DNA of 64,000 nt from Macrothele yani (taxonomy: Eukaryota; Arthropoda; Arachnida; Araneae; Macrothelidae). Under the pieces are notes generated by a model. That model did no database searches. It was given only the letters and a program-made list of their open reading frames with translations, and was not told the origin of the DNA. Below are positions 1 to 10,593 of this stretch, in pieces. The position numbers were made by a program, and so were the translations under genes. The stretch lies in NCBI GenBank assembly GCA_039090855.1, contig CM077025.1, positions 93,290,489-93,354,488 on the forward strand, written 5' to 3'. Each line of letters begins with the position of its first letter. Position 1 is the stretch's first letter.

Positions 1-82
1 GCGAATATATTTATAGTTCTTTTCGCACAAATGCGAAAATTATTAACTGGTCCCGTTTCTAAGTAAGCGCCTTTGAAATTCA

Positions 83-226
83 GATATTGGATACATCGGC
101 AAAGATAATATCGGACGGATATCGGGTGAAGAACGGCCAGAGGATATTGGATGCATTGGCAAAGCTGATATCGGGTGAAGAACGGCAAGGTGATATTACA
201 TAATATGTCGGAAAAGCCGATATCGG
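83..226. repeat. Degenerate short tandem repeat, three units
   Basis: Three imperfect copies of a 49-60 bp unit, beginning at 83, 143 and 192, each opening with GATATT and ending with a GATATCGG-like motif. No coding potential is seen. Units one and two share the string GATATCGGGTGAAGAACGGC. The rest of 1-310 shows no gene. Confidence 0.7.
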
Positions 227-310
227 TGCAGTGATGTCTACAAACCTGCCAAGTATTCCAGATTTCCCGAACGTTTTACGGAGTTTGGGGTAGTTTTACG
301 GTCGTTTTAC

Positions 311-358
311 GTTTTTCGGGAGATCCGCTGCTACTGGCAAGCGGATCTCCCGAAAAAC
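311..358. repeat. Perfect 19-bp inverted repeat (hairpin)
   Basis: Positions 311-329 and 340-358 are exact reverse complements around a 10-base loop (330-339). The hairpin ends a few bases before the Tc1 remnant at 366. It may be the terminus of a small inverted-repeat element; no partner end was found. Confidence 0.8.
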
Positions 359-365
359 TGTCGCC

Positions 366-628
366 AGACGGCCAGCAAGGTAACCTGACCCCAATCCCAT
401 CGAGCACATCTGGGATGCCATCGAGAGGGATGTTCAAGGCTCTGACCTCCCTCCATCAAATCTTCTTGAACTGTGGGAGCTTGTTCATGGGTCGTGGATC
501 CGTATGGTTTATCAACGCTTTCGGTGTCTTGTCGAGTCCATGCCGAGAAGAATCGCCGCCGTCATCAGCACGAAAGGTGGTGCTACACGTTACTAGGCAG
601 GTATCTCTAACTCAATTGCTCTTCAGTG
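366..628 (+). pseudogene. 3' end of a Tc1-like transposon (DD36E family), truncated
   Basis: This segment matches the 3' end of the complete Tc1-like element at 61374-62626: the codons around the last catalytic Glu (I-E-H-I-W-D), the following coding region and the terminal CAATTGCTnTTcAGTG-like inverted repeat. It ends at 628 and is followed by TA, the usual Tc1 target dinucleotide. Everything upstream of the last catalytic residue is missing, so it encodes no working enzyme. The reading frame is shifted relative to the full copy, consistent with age. Confidence 0.85.
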
Positions 629-896
629 TATAATGCTAATTATATGTGTCATAGCTAAAATGCATAAACGTACATTGACTGAAAGTGAAAAAAGAACATT
701 AAAAATTGCAGCAGCATCTATGAGAGTTCTGTCGTTGTAACGACTTGTCAAGAAAGGGAAGCGATCACACGGATGAAGTGTTTCAGTGTTTATTTTACCT
801 TTTAATGCGTGTACAGAAGGCACATTTTAATACGGTATTGCACCTCCTCCAGCAGCAATACAAGCTTCCAATCGGGCATGGAATAGGTGGTACTAA

Positions 897-1106
897 ACCG
901 CCCCGGTGGCGCAGTGGTCTAAGCGGTGGCTTTTGATCATTCGTCCGAAAGGGGTCCGGTTTCGAATCCCGGTGAGGCATAGATGTTGGGTTTGTCTTAC
1001 GGCCCTGGCTCTCTCTCTTCCCTGGAACCAGTGGCCCTAAATTAGGGACGGGCGACTGCTTATAGCCCACTGAGCGGCTCACGGTGGTCGTTAAACCTCC
1101 AATCTA
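897..1106 (+). mobile_element. tRNA-derived SINE, family 1
   Basis: A tRNA-like head carries an A box (TGGCGCAGTGGTCTAAG) and a B box (GGTTTCGAATCC). The body (GGAACCAGTGGCCCTAAATT ...) and end (GGTGGTCGTTAAAC) are shared with the copies at 2694, 6796, 10215, 24022, 24328 and 24565. An 11-bp target duplication with one mismatch flanks it at 886-896 and 1107-1117. This copy lacks the long A tail seen in the copies at 2694 and 6796. Confidence 0.9.
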
Positions 1107-2017
1107 GGTCGTACTAATGCTGGATATTACGTAGGGGATAGCATTCCATGCGCTTTCAACTTGGACACGTAATTCAGAGATGGTCGCTGCCTGCCGGAGT
1201 CCGCGGAAGATTTTTTGTCCGATCTAGTGCCAGACATGCTCGATTGGAGGAAAGTCCGGAGGGTGTGCTGGCTAAGTCAGTTGATTCACAGCCTGAAGAG
1301 CATGTTGAGTTGTCGGGCGGAGTGTTTGCGGGCGTCGTCCTGCTGGAATATTGCAGAGGGGATCGCGCTCAAAAATGGCAGGGCGACCGGCAGCACGATG
1401 TCGCTGATGTACGTACTGCTATTCAGTGTACCCCGTACAAACACAAGACTCATACGAGTGATGGCTTATCTCCCCCATACAGCATGATGCCCTGCGTGGG
1501 GCCTGCGTCGTTGGCGAATGCACGATGGCAATAGCCGCTAACCTTGTCGCCTTCGGATGCGTACACGACCGTCAGACGCTGTCATGCAAAATCAGCTTTC
1601 ATCATTGAAAACCACTGACAGCTATTATTCTATCAGTGGTAACCGTGCCAGCGGCACCCGTGCCCTGTAGTCCTGCTACCAACAAACCAATCCGTATCGT
1701 TCTGGTAGACACCCTTGTTATGACAGAAGATCGAATTTGTGACACCGTAGCCGTACGTTTGTGCGTCCGTAACTCTGTGTTGCCCGGAACTACGTCTGCG
1801 AATGCTCCTCTGACCACCCACACCACCATCTTACCACGGCCAATACCTCTCCTTCCACTCGGTCTAGAATTTGACGGAAGAGCCAACCTCATTCCCGCAG
1901 ACCCACTGTACGGCCTTGCTCGAACTCCTACAACTGACCAAATGTTGCGCGCCTGCGTCGTCCAGACAAGGTAGTTTCTCCAACGAGCACTGAACAACAC
2001 ACCAGACGAATGATTTC

Positions 2018-2317
2018 AGATCATAGATCTGATCATATGTAGGGGATTTTAGGAAGGGAGTGTCTGACCAGACGTCTTAAAGAACCCTTATAAATAGGAA
2101 GCTAGGATATTTGGGCTAGAGGGCCTGATAGGAAAGTGACATGGAAGCGAGGTAGAAAAGGGGTGGAAGACGCCCTTATTTATTACCGGGGGAGGGGGAA
2201 GTACCCGGGGTCCGACGGTATTTAGTGGTTCGAACGTTCGTACCTGCCCGGGATCGAACCTGAGGTTATCTCCGCTGCAGTCACGAACACTGACCACTAG
2301 GACACCCGCGGCCCCAA
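2018..2317 (-). mobile_element. tRNA-derived SINE, family 2
   Basis: On the reverse strand a tRNA-like head begins at 2317 with an A box (TGTCCTAGTGGTCAGTG) and a B box (GGTTCGATCCC). A perfect 12-bp target duplication, ACGAATGATTTC, lies at 2006-2017 and 2318-2329, which sets the element at exactly 300 bp. The body is unrelated to SINE family 1. The 3' tail is rich in GATC/TATG rather than A, suggesting a different LINE partner for mobilisation. Confidence 0.85.
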
Positions 2318-2693
2318 ACGAATGATTTCGTTCTGCACGCCCTAGTCCTAAAATACGCTCAGCGTATATTTGTATGTTGTCGTCCGCAGTGACGTCATTA
2401 TTTCATCCAATGGCATTCCAACATGGATCACACTTTCTGTTGCCCTTATCAATTAACATACACTGCTGGCCACCCAAAATGCAACACCAAGAAGGAAGCA
2501 TCCGATATGCCTGAAATTCGCAGCATGCGTCGCCGGCGAGAGGACATGTAAACGATTAGCATTGCAGGGCATATGCAAATCATGTGCGCCCGGCACGACA
2601 CCGAGAAGCACTATAAGAAGGGTGCGCAGAAGGCGGGGTGTAAGTAATGGAAGTGTGTTGTGCTGCCGGACCTGTGCGTGGGAAGCTTCCTGA

Positions 2694-2922
2694 GCCGCCC
2701 CGGTAGCGCAGTGGTCTAAGCAATGGCCTCTGATCATTCTTCCGAAAGGGGTCTGGGTTCGCATCGCGGTGAGGCGTGGATGTTGTGTTTGCCTTACGGC
2801 ACTGGCTCTCTCCCTTCCCTGGAACCAGTGACCCTAAATTAGAAACGGGCGACTGCTTATAGCCCACTGAGTTGCTCACGGTGGTCGTTAAACCTACAAT
2901 CAAAAAAAAAAAAAAAAAAAAA
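2694..2922 (+). mobile_element. tRNA-derived SINE, family 1, with A tail
   Basis: Head with A and B boxes, shared body, and a 3' run of about 20 A. A perfect 11-bp target duplication, AAGCTTCCTGA, lies at 2683-2693 and 2923-2933. It inserted just upstream of the Tc1 transposase start codon, so the SINE end and A tail read in frame (as a polylysine stretch) into the transposase N terminus. Confidence 0.95.
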
Positions 2923-2934
2923 AGCTTCCTGATG

Positions 2935-3960
2935 CCTCGTCGCAGAATACGGCAGTCATTCCAGCAAGTTTCAGGGTTGGACAGAAGACGAACAGTGGTT
3001 TATCGCGACAGCGTTTTATTGTACCGAGACATCGGCGCCCGTGCGGGACGACATCCAGCCACAGTGAGGCGAGTATGGATTCGGTGGGTGCAGGAGGGAC
3101 GGACGGACCGACGTGAGCGATTGCCGCAGCACATCACCGAACGAGAGGACCGGCATGTTGTGCGGCGGGCATTGACGGCTCGCACCGCCACATCACGAAC
3201 GTTAGCTCAGGAATTAGGGTGTGTTGCGCAATAACCGGTGTCAGCACGTACCGTTTGACGTCGTCTGCAGGAGCGGGGATTTGTCGCACGGCGCCCATTG
3301 CTCCGATTACCATTGACGTTACACCACCGGCGAGTGCGGCGGCAATGGGCCGTTGAACGCCGCACCTGGAATACGGAATGGCACGACATTGTCTTCTCCG
3401 ACGAATCCTGCTTCTGCCTGCAATAACACGATGGTCGGATCCGCGTGTTGCGGCACCGCGGCGAGAGACTGTATGACGCCTGCATTATGCATCGCCATAC
3501 CGGTCCGTCGCCTGGCGTTATGGTTTGGGGCGCAATTGGATATGACACACGCTCCCCTCTGGTACGCATCGCAGGTACACTCAACAGCCACCGCTACATC
3601 TGCGACGTTTTGGACCCTGTAGTCCTCCCTTACCTGCAGAACCTGCCAGCGACCACGTTTCAACAGGACAATGCGCGCCCGCACGTAGTACGCATCATGC
3701 AACAATTCTTCACGGCCCACCAGGTGTCACTGCTGCCGTGGCCCGCCTGTTTTCCCGATATGCAGCCCATCGAACACGGTTGGTCTCTGATCGGGAACCG
3801 AGTGGCCCGGCAAGCACCACCCGCGGCTACGCCTGATGACCTGTGGCAACGTGTGGAAGCAGCCTTGACTGACATACCCCAAGCCCACATCCAAAGCCTC
3901 TTTCGTTCGGTGCCGCGGCGTGTAGCGGCCGTTATTGCCAGCCATGGGGGCCACACGAAC
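2935..3960 (+). pseudogene. Tc1 transposase (DD34E), disrupted
   Basis: The product starts M-P-R-R-R-I-R-Q-S and has the bipartite helix-turn-helix DNA-binding region of Tc1 transposases, then a catalytic core: the Q-D-N-A-R-P-H motif near 3664 and the glutamate in P-I-E-H near 3768. The second Asp and the Glu are separated by 34 residues, the Tc1 DD34E spacing. An in-frame TAA occurs near 3232, a TGA at about 3256, and further frame changes follow, so no complete enzyme is encoded. The same TGA is present in the sister copy at 49834-50889. In an active element it would bind the terminal repeats and cut and rejoin DNA at TA. Confidence 0.85.
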
Positions 3961-4092
3961 TATTGTTGTCCGCGTGTTCCGCAAGTCGCTCGGGCCTGTA
4001 AGCTCAATCGTTTCATCTTTGTATCTGTTGTTATGTGTCCAGTAAATCTGGCTTTGCTATCTCGTGTCCTTCTTGGTGTTGCATTTTGGGTG

Positions 4093-4973
4093 TATTATAA
4101 TATGATGTCCCTTTCGGTATTCCTTCTGGTTGTTCTTCTTTCACTTTCCGGCGGTGTATAATGTTAAAAAAATAGTTTAGGTTTATATTTACTGTGAATT
4201 TGCGGTGTTAGAGAATTAAAATAGACTTTTTACATAATGGGAAAAAGGGAGTCTTAAATTTTTCTCTTCTCCTCTGTAAAAGTTTTTCTGAAGAAATTCA
4301 CGGACTACTTTCCGTCATTTCTTTCTTAAATTAACGAAGAATGTTTCTGATACAACCTTTTCTGTGAAATGACGGAACGAAACTTGAATTTCACGGATTT
4401 TTTGTACTACGGAAAAATTCTGAATTTTTAGAAACCTTTGCGCAGTTTCTTTTTTATATTGACGGTAAGTTACCGTTTTAGATATGTGCTAAAGGAAAAT
4501 TCTGAATTTTCAAAAACCTTTCCGCAATTCCTTTCGTATATTAACGGAGAATCTCAGTTCTCACTTTTTCCGTATTCGTAGGATGGGAAATTACCGGTAA
4601 TAGGAGCGATTCCTGAGAATACTTGAGTTTTGATTAACTTTTAAAATTCAATCGTCTGTCTAATTTTGAAGTCCCGTAGGGAGATCGGATATTATGAATA
4701 GCATATCGCATGGATTTTGTTTATTGAAGCGTATGATATTTCTTCTCCTTTCCCCTATTTGGTGCACCAGCTAGTTAGCATATATTGTGTTACTGTAAGA
4801 AACCGGTTACTTATTGTACAATGGACAGATAATTATACGATGTCTGTGTATCAGTCTTCGGAAAACTTAAGATAAGAGCTATTCTAGCTCTCAAGAGTAA
4901 ATTTCATATTTACTTGTGTGTGTGTGTGTGTGATAATTACTACAAAAAAGTACATTTCATCTTTTTTACTGCT
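4093..4973. other. Non-coding, AT-rich, with weak internal repeats
   Basis: No gene is seen. Around 4412 and 4490 two related segments (GGAAAAATTCTGAATTTTTA and a close variant) recur about 78 bp apart, and other TTTCTT..TTAACGg motifs echo through 4260-4560. This suggests a decayed non-autonomous repeat. A short (TG)n tract lies near 4914-4932. Confidence 0.6.
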
Positions 4974-5545
4974 TTTCAACCGTGGGTTGAAGTACCGTAT
5001 ATGCTCCAGCCTTGTCCGCCTGTCTGTCCGTCCGTCTGCACGGTAACTGGCGTAAAAAGACTTCTATTTCCAGGAAATTTTTGTATGTGGTAGGGAACAA
5101 CCTGCGGACGAACCATTCTGAAAATTGGGGAAATGGGGTCCATTCCTTTGCCCTTATGTGTCATAACGTGACTACAAATGGTTCGATTTCGATGCCATCT
5201 GGGGACAAACCGTGTTGAAAATGGAAGGAATGGAGTCAAAGGTCAGGACATAAGAGAGGTATCTATTCCATTCCTCTTATGCGTCATAACTTACGTAAAA
5301 ATGCAGGCTTCGATTGAGATAAAACTTTAACATGTTGTTTCGGAGGTATACTGAACCGGTTTCGTTGAATATAATCGAAATGGGGTCAAAGATCAGGGCA
5401 CAGGAGCGAGATTTATTCCACAGCCATTATCCTTATAATTTAGTAATAAATTGAGTAATGATTTCTGGCTAGTTCGAAAGCGTATCACAGTCAATGCATT
5501 GCATGATTTTACTAACTTGTTTAAAGATAACTGGAAGCCATTGTC
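4974..5545 (+). repeat. Dispersed repeat R, copy 1
   Basis: Begins near GCTTTTCAACCGTGGGTTGA and runs through a TCCGCCTGTCTGTCCGTCC tract to an end near ACTAACTTGTTTAAAG. Related copies are at 17013-17465 (same strand) and 9612-10172 (opposite strand). There is no open reading frame of note; it looks like a non-autonomous element or the end of a longer transposon. Confidence 0.75.
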
Positions 5546-6495
5546 AGTTTAAAAAAATCAAGTTGCAAAGCATTTTGTTGCTTCCAAAAATCACGAATAA
5601 AAATGCTTAACTTGTGAATAGTCCTCCTACAGAAAAAAAAACTATTTAAAACCTATTCAGAAAAATAATAAGCTCCAACAGAAAATAGAATTACTAAATC
5701 ACTCGCATTAATGACAAAAAACTAAATTTCGTCGGCGCCGAATTTGTTTTACGATATACGGGAAGGTCATTACCGAGCGTTTGTAGCTCCAGTGGTTAAA
5801 GGCGAGAGTTCCCTGTTGAACCGGCTCCAACGTCGGAGGTTCGTTCCTGACTTAGCGGAAGGATTATTTGGTTAAAGACTGATAAGTACCGGGTCGTCGA
5901 TTTTGCGGAATTTCAGTTTAAATACGGAAAAACTTGAAATGCACTTTTCTGAAATAAATGGTATTTCTGTCCGCGGAGAATCTGTAAAAATACGGAAGTT
6001 AAAAAAAAAAACAAAAAAAAAAAACGGGCACTTTTAAAAACGAAAATTTCTGAAAAAGACTGATACCTACCGGTAACGTTGCTGCATGTTACTTTCAGAA
6101 ATTTTCCGTGAATTCACACCACTTGTTTTTTACAGACACATTTATGGCCGTTAGAATACTGTACAGAATATCCTTTGATGCTTGTCATAATGACTGACAT
6201 CACACCAGACAAATTCCCGCGAATAGATTATGCCAACTTGCCCTGTGCGTCCTGCTTTTGCACTTCCTCCGTGAAATCTACAAGCTTGTGGCTAGCAGAA
6301 ATCATTTGCACGTGCACTGCTGTTGTAATCACTTGCACCATCTCACGGGACCTAGCCATTCCGCAAGTTTCAATCTTCAACAAACAGCAGTGTGTAACTA
6401 CATCCACCCCTATTGAAAGTGAATTACATCCGATGCTATCGGAATCAAGGCTGTAGAATGAAGCGGTGTATATATTAGTTGTGAAACCTAATCAT
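5546..6495. other. Non-coding region with A-rich tracts
   Basis: No coding region is recognised. It contains A-rich tracts near 5630 and 6001-6025, a tRNA-like segment annotated separately at 5779-5855, and CGGAAAaCTTGAAAT-like motifs near 5920 that resemble those around 4380. Confidence 0.5.
5779..5855 (+). repeat. tRNA-like segment (possible SINE head)
   Basis: An A-box-like TAGCTCCAGTGGTTAAA and a B-box-like GGTTCGTTCCT are spaced as in a tRNA gene. The acceptor ends do not pair convincingly, so it is read as a SINE head or tRNA pseudogene, not a functional tRNA. Confidence 0.45.
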
Positions 6496-6642
6496 CGGCC
6501 CCTAACCGCAAGCGGTCATAGAACGTCTGCAAATAGCTATGTGCGATAATGGCTGATTACCGTGCCATCCAACAGCTTTCCAGGTAACCGTAACCGCTCA
6601 CAGCTGTAGTGACAGGAGGGACAGAAGTTGACGGTGAACGTA

Positions 6643-6992
6643 ATGTCGTTCGAGAAGCAACATTTGACGCACTGCCTCCTGTTCGCGTTTCAGCTGAAAA
6701 ATAGTGCCCAGCAAACGATCTGTGCTGTTTTGTGTGAGGCTGCTGTGTCCTACTTACAGTACGTGTAAGAAGTGGTTCTAGCGGTTTATAGCAGGTGGCG
6801 CAGTGGTCTAAGCGATGGCCTCTGATCATTCGTCCGCAAGGGGTCCGGGTTCGAATCCCGGTGAGGCATGGATGTTGTGTCTGTCTTACGGCACTGGCTC
6901 TCTCCCTTCCCTGGAACCAGTGACCCAAAATTAGGGACGGGCGACTGCTTGTAGCCCATTGAGTTGCTCACGGTGGTCGTTAAACCTCCAAT

Positions 6993-7025
<33 letters not shown>

Positions 7026-7850
7026 CAGGGAAATTTTGATCTCCGTGATGCAAGAAGGTCCGGGACAGCCACAGAAATTTGACGATGAGGAACTGGAACA
7101 ATTGTTGGACGCGGATCCCTTTCGCACGCAGTCAGAGCTCGTCCAGGAACTCGGAGTAACACGGCAAGCCATTGCAAAGCGCCTGAACAAGCTTGGACGG
7201 AATCAAAAGGAGGGCCGTTGGGTGCCCCACCAACTCACAGCTGCGAACAAGTCTGGGCGCTACAATGTTGTTGTGTCCTTGCTCTCCAGATTCAAGAAGA
7301 AGGATTTCCTCCATAAGATTTTGACCTGTGATGAGAAGTGGATCCTCTATGATAATCCTAAGATGCGCAAATCGTGGATTTATCCAGGTCAGCCTACCAC
7401 CAGTACCGCGAAACCGAATATTCATGCCGGGAAGTTGTGGCTGTGCATATGGTTGGATCAGCGCGTTGTCGTACACTGTGAGTTACTCAAACCTGGTGAG
7501 CGTTATTGTCAGCAACTCATTCCTGTGAGTGACGCAATTGAGGCGAAAAGGCCATGCACCGGCAATGGCAGAAGGTCGGTCCTGTTGCTTCAGGATAACG
7601 CGGATCCTCACACAGCAAAAGCGGCTTTAAGCACGATCACCGACCTAGGATGGTAGATTTTGTCCCACCCGGCGTATTCTCCAGACTTCGCCCCGTCGGA
7701 TTATCACCTCTTTCGCTCCCTGCAACATAACCTGATTGATACGCACTTCACCTGTGTTGAGGAGGTCCACACAAGTATTGATGACTTTATCAACTCGAAA
7801 TAGCCCTTTTTTTTTTAGTACCATTCTGCAGCTCCCTGATCGATGGCTCA
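6643..7850 (+). pseudogene. mariner transposase (DD34D), split by a SINE
   Basis: The start at 6643 gives M-S-F-E-K-Q-H-L, the typical opening of mariner transposases. After the SINE at 6796-7023 the frame resumes with a K-F-D-D-E-E-L-E-Q-L-L helix-turn-helix region and continues through C-D-E-K-W (first Asp, near 7330) and Q-D-N-A-D-P-H-T (second Asp, near 7590). A TAG at 7654 then stops it; beyond this, H-P-A-Y-S-P-D-F-A-P-S-D-Y-H (third Asp) and the C terminus are still readable to about 7850. The protein would cut and paste the element at TA sites. The SINE, at least one frame change and the TAG make it inactive. Terminal repeats were not clearly placed. Confidence 0.9.
6796..7023 (+). 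mobile_element. tRNA-derived SINE, family 1, with A tail
   Basis: Starts at the A box (TGGCGCAGTGGTCTAAG), has a canonical B box (GGTTCGAATCC), the shared body and about 30 A at the 3' end. The short duplication AGCAGG at 6790-6795 and 7024-7029 is a probable target duplication. It splits the N-terminal part of a mariner transposase. Confidence 0.92.
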
Positions 7851-7870
7851 AATGTATCTAACACGACGGG

Positions 7871-8820
7871 GATTACTTCCCTGATTAGGTACGTATAGTC
7901 GAATTGCTGTCAACGTGTCATACCTGTGGCCGAGAATTAAGCTGCACACCTAATAAAAGATGGGTAGTGCAGTTCACAGAGCCAAGTTACGGCCGCGATG
8001 CTTAGAGGCAATAATTTACTGGTGTTCGCGAAAGGCAGACCTGTGGGCTCACGAAGGGTTTGGGCGTACATTTGGGAAACGGCAACACTACTTACTGCGT
8101 TGTTTCACGGCCTCCATTCTTAAAGCGTTTCAGTAGTGGTGCCAAAATGAGGAAATAAACACCGGCGACACAACTGTGAGACGAAAAGTAGATTCCAGTG
8201 GTAAACGACGAGTACTTTGCATTGTAAAGACCATTCAGCGCAGTTTCGCAGTATACAGCCCTTTGTACATTATGGTTCAAGCAGACAAAATATTCCGCGC
8301 AACTATGCGTTGCAGGCCTGCACAGATGCAAATTCTTACACACCATACTGTCCGAAAAATAGTTCATCTGCGCAAATGAGTCTTCCGGTGCCATTACCAT
8401 CCTAATTGGACGACAGAACGGAAAAGAAATAAAATTCGTAAGCAGGAACTAGAAGGATGCATTGATCGAGCATTTTTTTTCGAGAAGGAATGGTAAATTG
8501 CTCTTGAAAATTGTACTGTGTTTTTCCAAACGCACTCCAGCCAAGTTTTATATTCTTAATAATTTTTTCTTCGATGTGGAAATCTGTTGTGCAAGGTAAA
8601 TGTAAGTTTCGGAAACTTTTAAATTCACTCCTCTGGCATTTATCTTTTTTTGTTCTAAAAGTATTGCAGAGGAATTTAGTTTTATCTCAGTTCATTTTCA
8701 ATACCACTTCTTTACTTTAGGCAAGAAATTCCTGCATCATGCCCTACAACTCTGAGGAGGTACTTTAGAAAATGGCTATGCCGTTGGCAAAATGAAAGTG
8801 CGGTAAATACTTTTATATTT
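7871..8820. other. Non-coding, nothing recognised
   Basis: Short open frames near 8092-8400 on both strands overlap each other and match no family I recognise. No terminal repeats or tRNA-like boxes are visible. Confidence 0.5.
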
Positions 8821-8822
8821 CT

Positions 8823-9045
8823 TTATCCTTTTGTCATTCCAGTTGAATGGTTAAAAAACATTGTAGTATTGAAGAGCTTGAGAGATATGATGTCACCGCA
8901 GTTGAACGTTTGCACTTTCATCCCGTAGATGTTATTAACAATGTCCAAATATGCATCTTCAATATAGCAGGATTTCAAAGATCTTATGACTACTGATGGT
9001 TCCACGGAATCAAAAGCCTTTTCATAATCAGTAAAAGCAATACGC
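8823..9045 (-). pseudogene. Non-LTR (LINE) reverse transcriptase fragment
   Basis: On the reverse strand the frame reads A-F-T-D-Y-E-K-A-F-D-S-V-E, the D-Y-x-K-A-F-D-S motif of the reverse transcriptase palm domain in RTE-like and related LINEs. It is followed by a readable helical stretch (S-V-V-I-R-S-L-K ... I-V-N-N-I-Y-G-M). Only about 70 residues survive; the finger, active-site F/Y-A-D-D and endonuclease parts are absent. It is a dead fragment, perhaps of the kind of LINE that mobilises the SINEs here, although that link is inference. Confidence 0.8.
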
Positions 9046-9611
9046 AGTGGAAGCTCGTATATTCGCTTTTTTAATTAGTTCCCTCAGCACATAGATATTA
9101 TCTATATTGCTGTATCAGCTCCTGATTTCAGTTTCTCTTTAAGACACGTCCTTCTAGCGATGTGGTATATGGAAATACTTTATGAAATATTTTGTAAACA
9201 GCTGGTAGGTAGAGTTTGTAGTTCTTGAGATCCTCGAGGCCTTTATATGTGTGTATGTATATGATATGAGGCAAGATAGTTTATTAATATTTGTTTTCTA
9301 TCATACCTGTATGCAAAATGAAAACGTGATGCCCTTGTCTTCCATGATAAGGTATGAGAAGAGCAGCTCCTCATATGATCGGAATAAAACATTCAATAGA
9401 GAAGCACTCGATAGCCAAAATGAAGCAGCTTCGGGTGTTATCAGAACGTTTGAATGACATACTGAAGACAGAGGGTGCGGGACTTGGTGGTTTGCCGAGC
9501 ACTATCTAGACTGATTAATCATGTGATGAACAGCATTTGGTATTCTAAGTCTCAGAACTTCGGTTTCGGAAATAAAAGCAACGCAAAAGGACGGGGAGAA
9601 GAAATATAGAT
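9046..9611. other. Non-coding, nothing recognised
   Basis: Upstream (reverse strand) of the LINE fragment. A 68-codon open frame at 9251-9457 has no recognisable family. No repeats are seen apart from the flanking repeat R. Confidence 0.45.
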
Positions 9612-10172
9612 AACAAGTTAGTAAAATAATGCAATGCATTGATTATGATACGCTTTCTAAAATACCAGAAATCATTACTCAAGTTATGAGGATAATGGCT
9701 GTGGAATAAATCTTGCTGATGTGTCCTGACCTTTGATCCCATTTCGATGATATTAAACAGAATTGGTTCAGTATACCTCCGGAATAACATACTAACATTT
9801 TGTCGCAATAGAAGCATTTGTAATCAAGTTATGAGGATAATGGCTGTGGAATAAATCTTGCTCCTGTGTCCTGACCTTTGACCCCATTTCGATGATATTT
9901 AACAGAGCCTCTGGAACAACATATTAAAGTTTTGTCGCAATCAAAGCATGTTTACGTAAGTTATGACGCATAAGGACAATGGAATGAATCCCGCTCCTAT
10001 GTCCTGACTGCTGACCCCAGTTCGTCCATTTTCAATAGGGTTTCTCTCCAGTAGTCCCCTACCACATACCAAAATTTCATCGAAATCGAACCATTTTTAC
10101 GCGAGTTATCGTGTGGACAGACTGACAAAGCTGGAGCATATGCTCTTCTTCAACCTACAGTTGGAAAGCATA
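9612..10172 (-). repeat. Dispersed repeat R, copy 2, with internal duplication
   Basis: Reverse-strand relative of 4974-5545 and 17013-17465, ending near CAACCTACAGTTGGAAAGC. The block containing GAGGATAATGGCTGTGGAAT occurs twice (near 9687 and 9831), showing a local tandem duplication of about 144 bp not obvious in the other copies. Confidence 0.75.
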
Positions 10173-10214
10173 AAAGCAGTCAATAAATGTCCAATTTATC
10201 TGTACATATATTTT

Positions 10215-10408
10215 GTTTAAGAGTTCAACGTGAGACACTCTTAGTCTTATAAGAATTCTCTCGTCTTTAATTTGGGCCCACTGGTTCTAGAAAAGGAACA
10301 AGGATATTATCGTCAGACAAGCTTAACACCAATGACTCGTACGGACTCTAACCCGGGCCCTGGTGGTCTGATATCAACTCCGTACATAACTCAGCTACTG
10401 GAGCGCCC
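10215..10408 (-). mobile_element. Degenerate SINE: family-1 tail on a different tRNA-like head
   Basis: On the reverse strand the head near 10408 has an A-box-like TAGCTGAGTTATGTACGG and a B-box-like GGGTTAGAGTCC. The body contains CTAGAACCAGTGGGCCCAAA and ends AACTCTTAAAC, matching the family-1 body and tail. The head does not match the family-1 head closely. Confidence 0.65.
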
Positions 10409-10593
10409 CTTTCACTAGAGTGATTCAAAATTCGTTGTCGTTTTGAACAGTCGTCTTGTGTCAGGCACTTATTCGTTGCGCATGCGCTACGCAGCTAAAC
10501 ACAACGCATATACGGAAAACCGATATAGTCTAGTTGGTATTAATAGGAGCATACGCAGCCGTGACTTATTGGAAAAATTTCTGCTGTCAAATA

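Larger units (their letters stand above)
640..2450 (-). pseudogene. Tc1-like transposase, decayed, interrupted by two SINEs
   Basis: Read on the reverse strand, several frames together give a recognisable Tc1-type catalytic core: a first-Asp motif N-D-E-S near 1605, a long stretch resembling the V-W-G region, and a second-Asp motif Q-Q-D-D-A-R-K-H-S near 1330. These are followed by the usual C-terminal segment ending in W-N-A-I-P near 1150. Frameshifts and stops occur throughout, so no protein is made. A SINE at 897-1106 splits the C-terminal end and a second SINE at 2018-2317 splits the N-terminal side. Outer boundaries are approximate, because terminal repeats were not identified. The family differs from the neighbours at 366 and 2461. 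Confidence 0.75.
2461..4092 (+). mobile_element. Tc1-like transposon (DD34E), 3' terminus truncated
   Basis: The left end starts at 2461 with CACTGCTGGCCACCCAAAAT, preceded by TA, and is the same terminal sequence as in the copy at 49691-51106. The right end shows the matching inverted sequence up to TTTTGGGTG at 4092 but lacks the outer ten or so bases, so this copy has lost one terminus. A family-1 SINE sits inside at 2694-2922. Removing the SINE and one copy of its target duplication leaves about 1.39 kb, close to the 1416 bp of the complete sister copy. Confidence 0.9.

Noticed and set aside
5012..5239. Overlapping open frames in repeat R as coding
   Set aside because: The frames are short, not maintained in the other two copies, and occur on both strands over a CT-rich tract.
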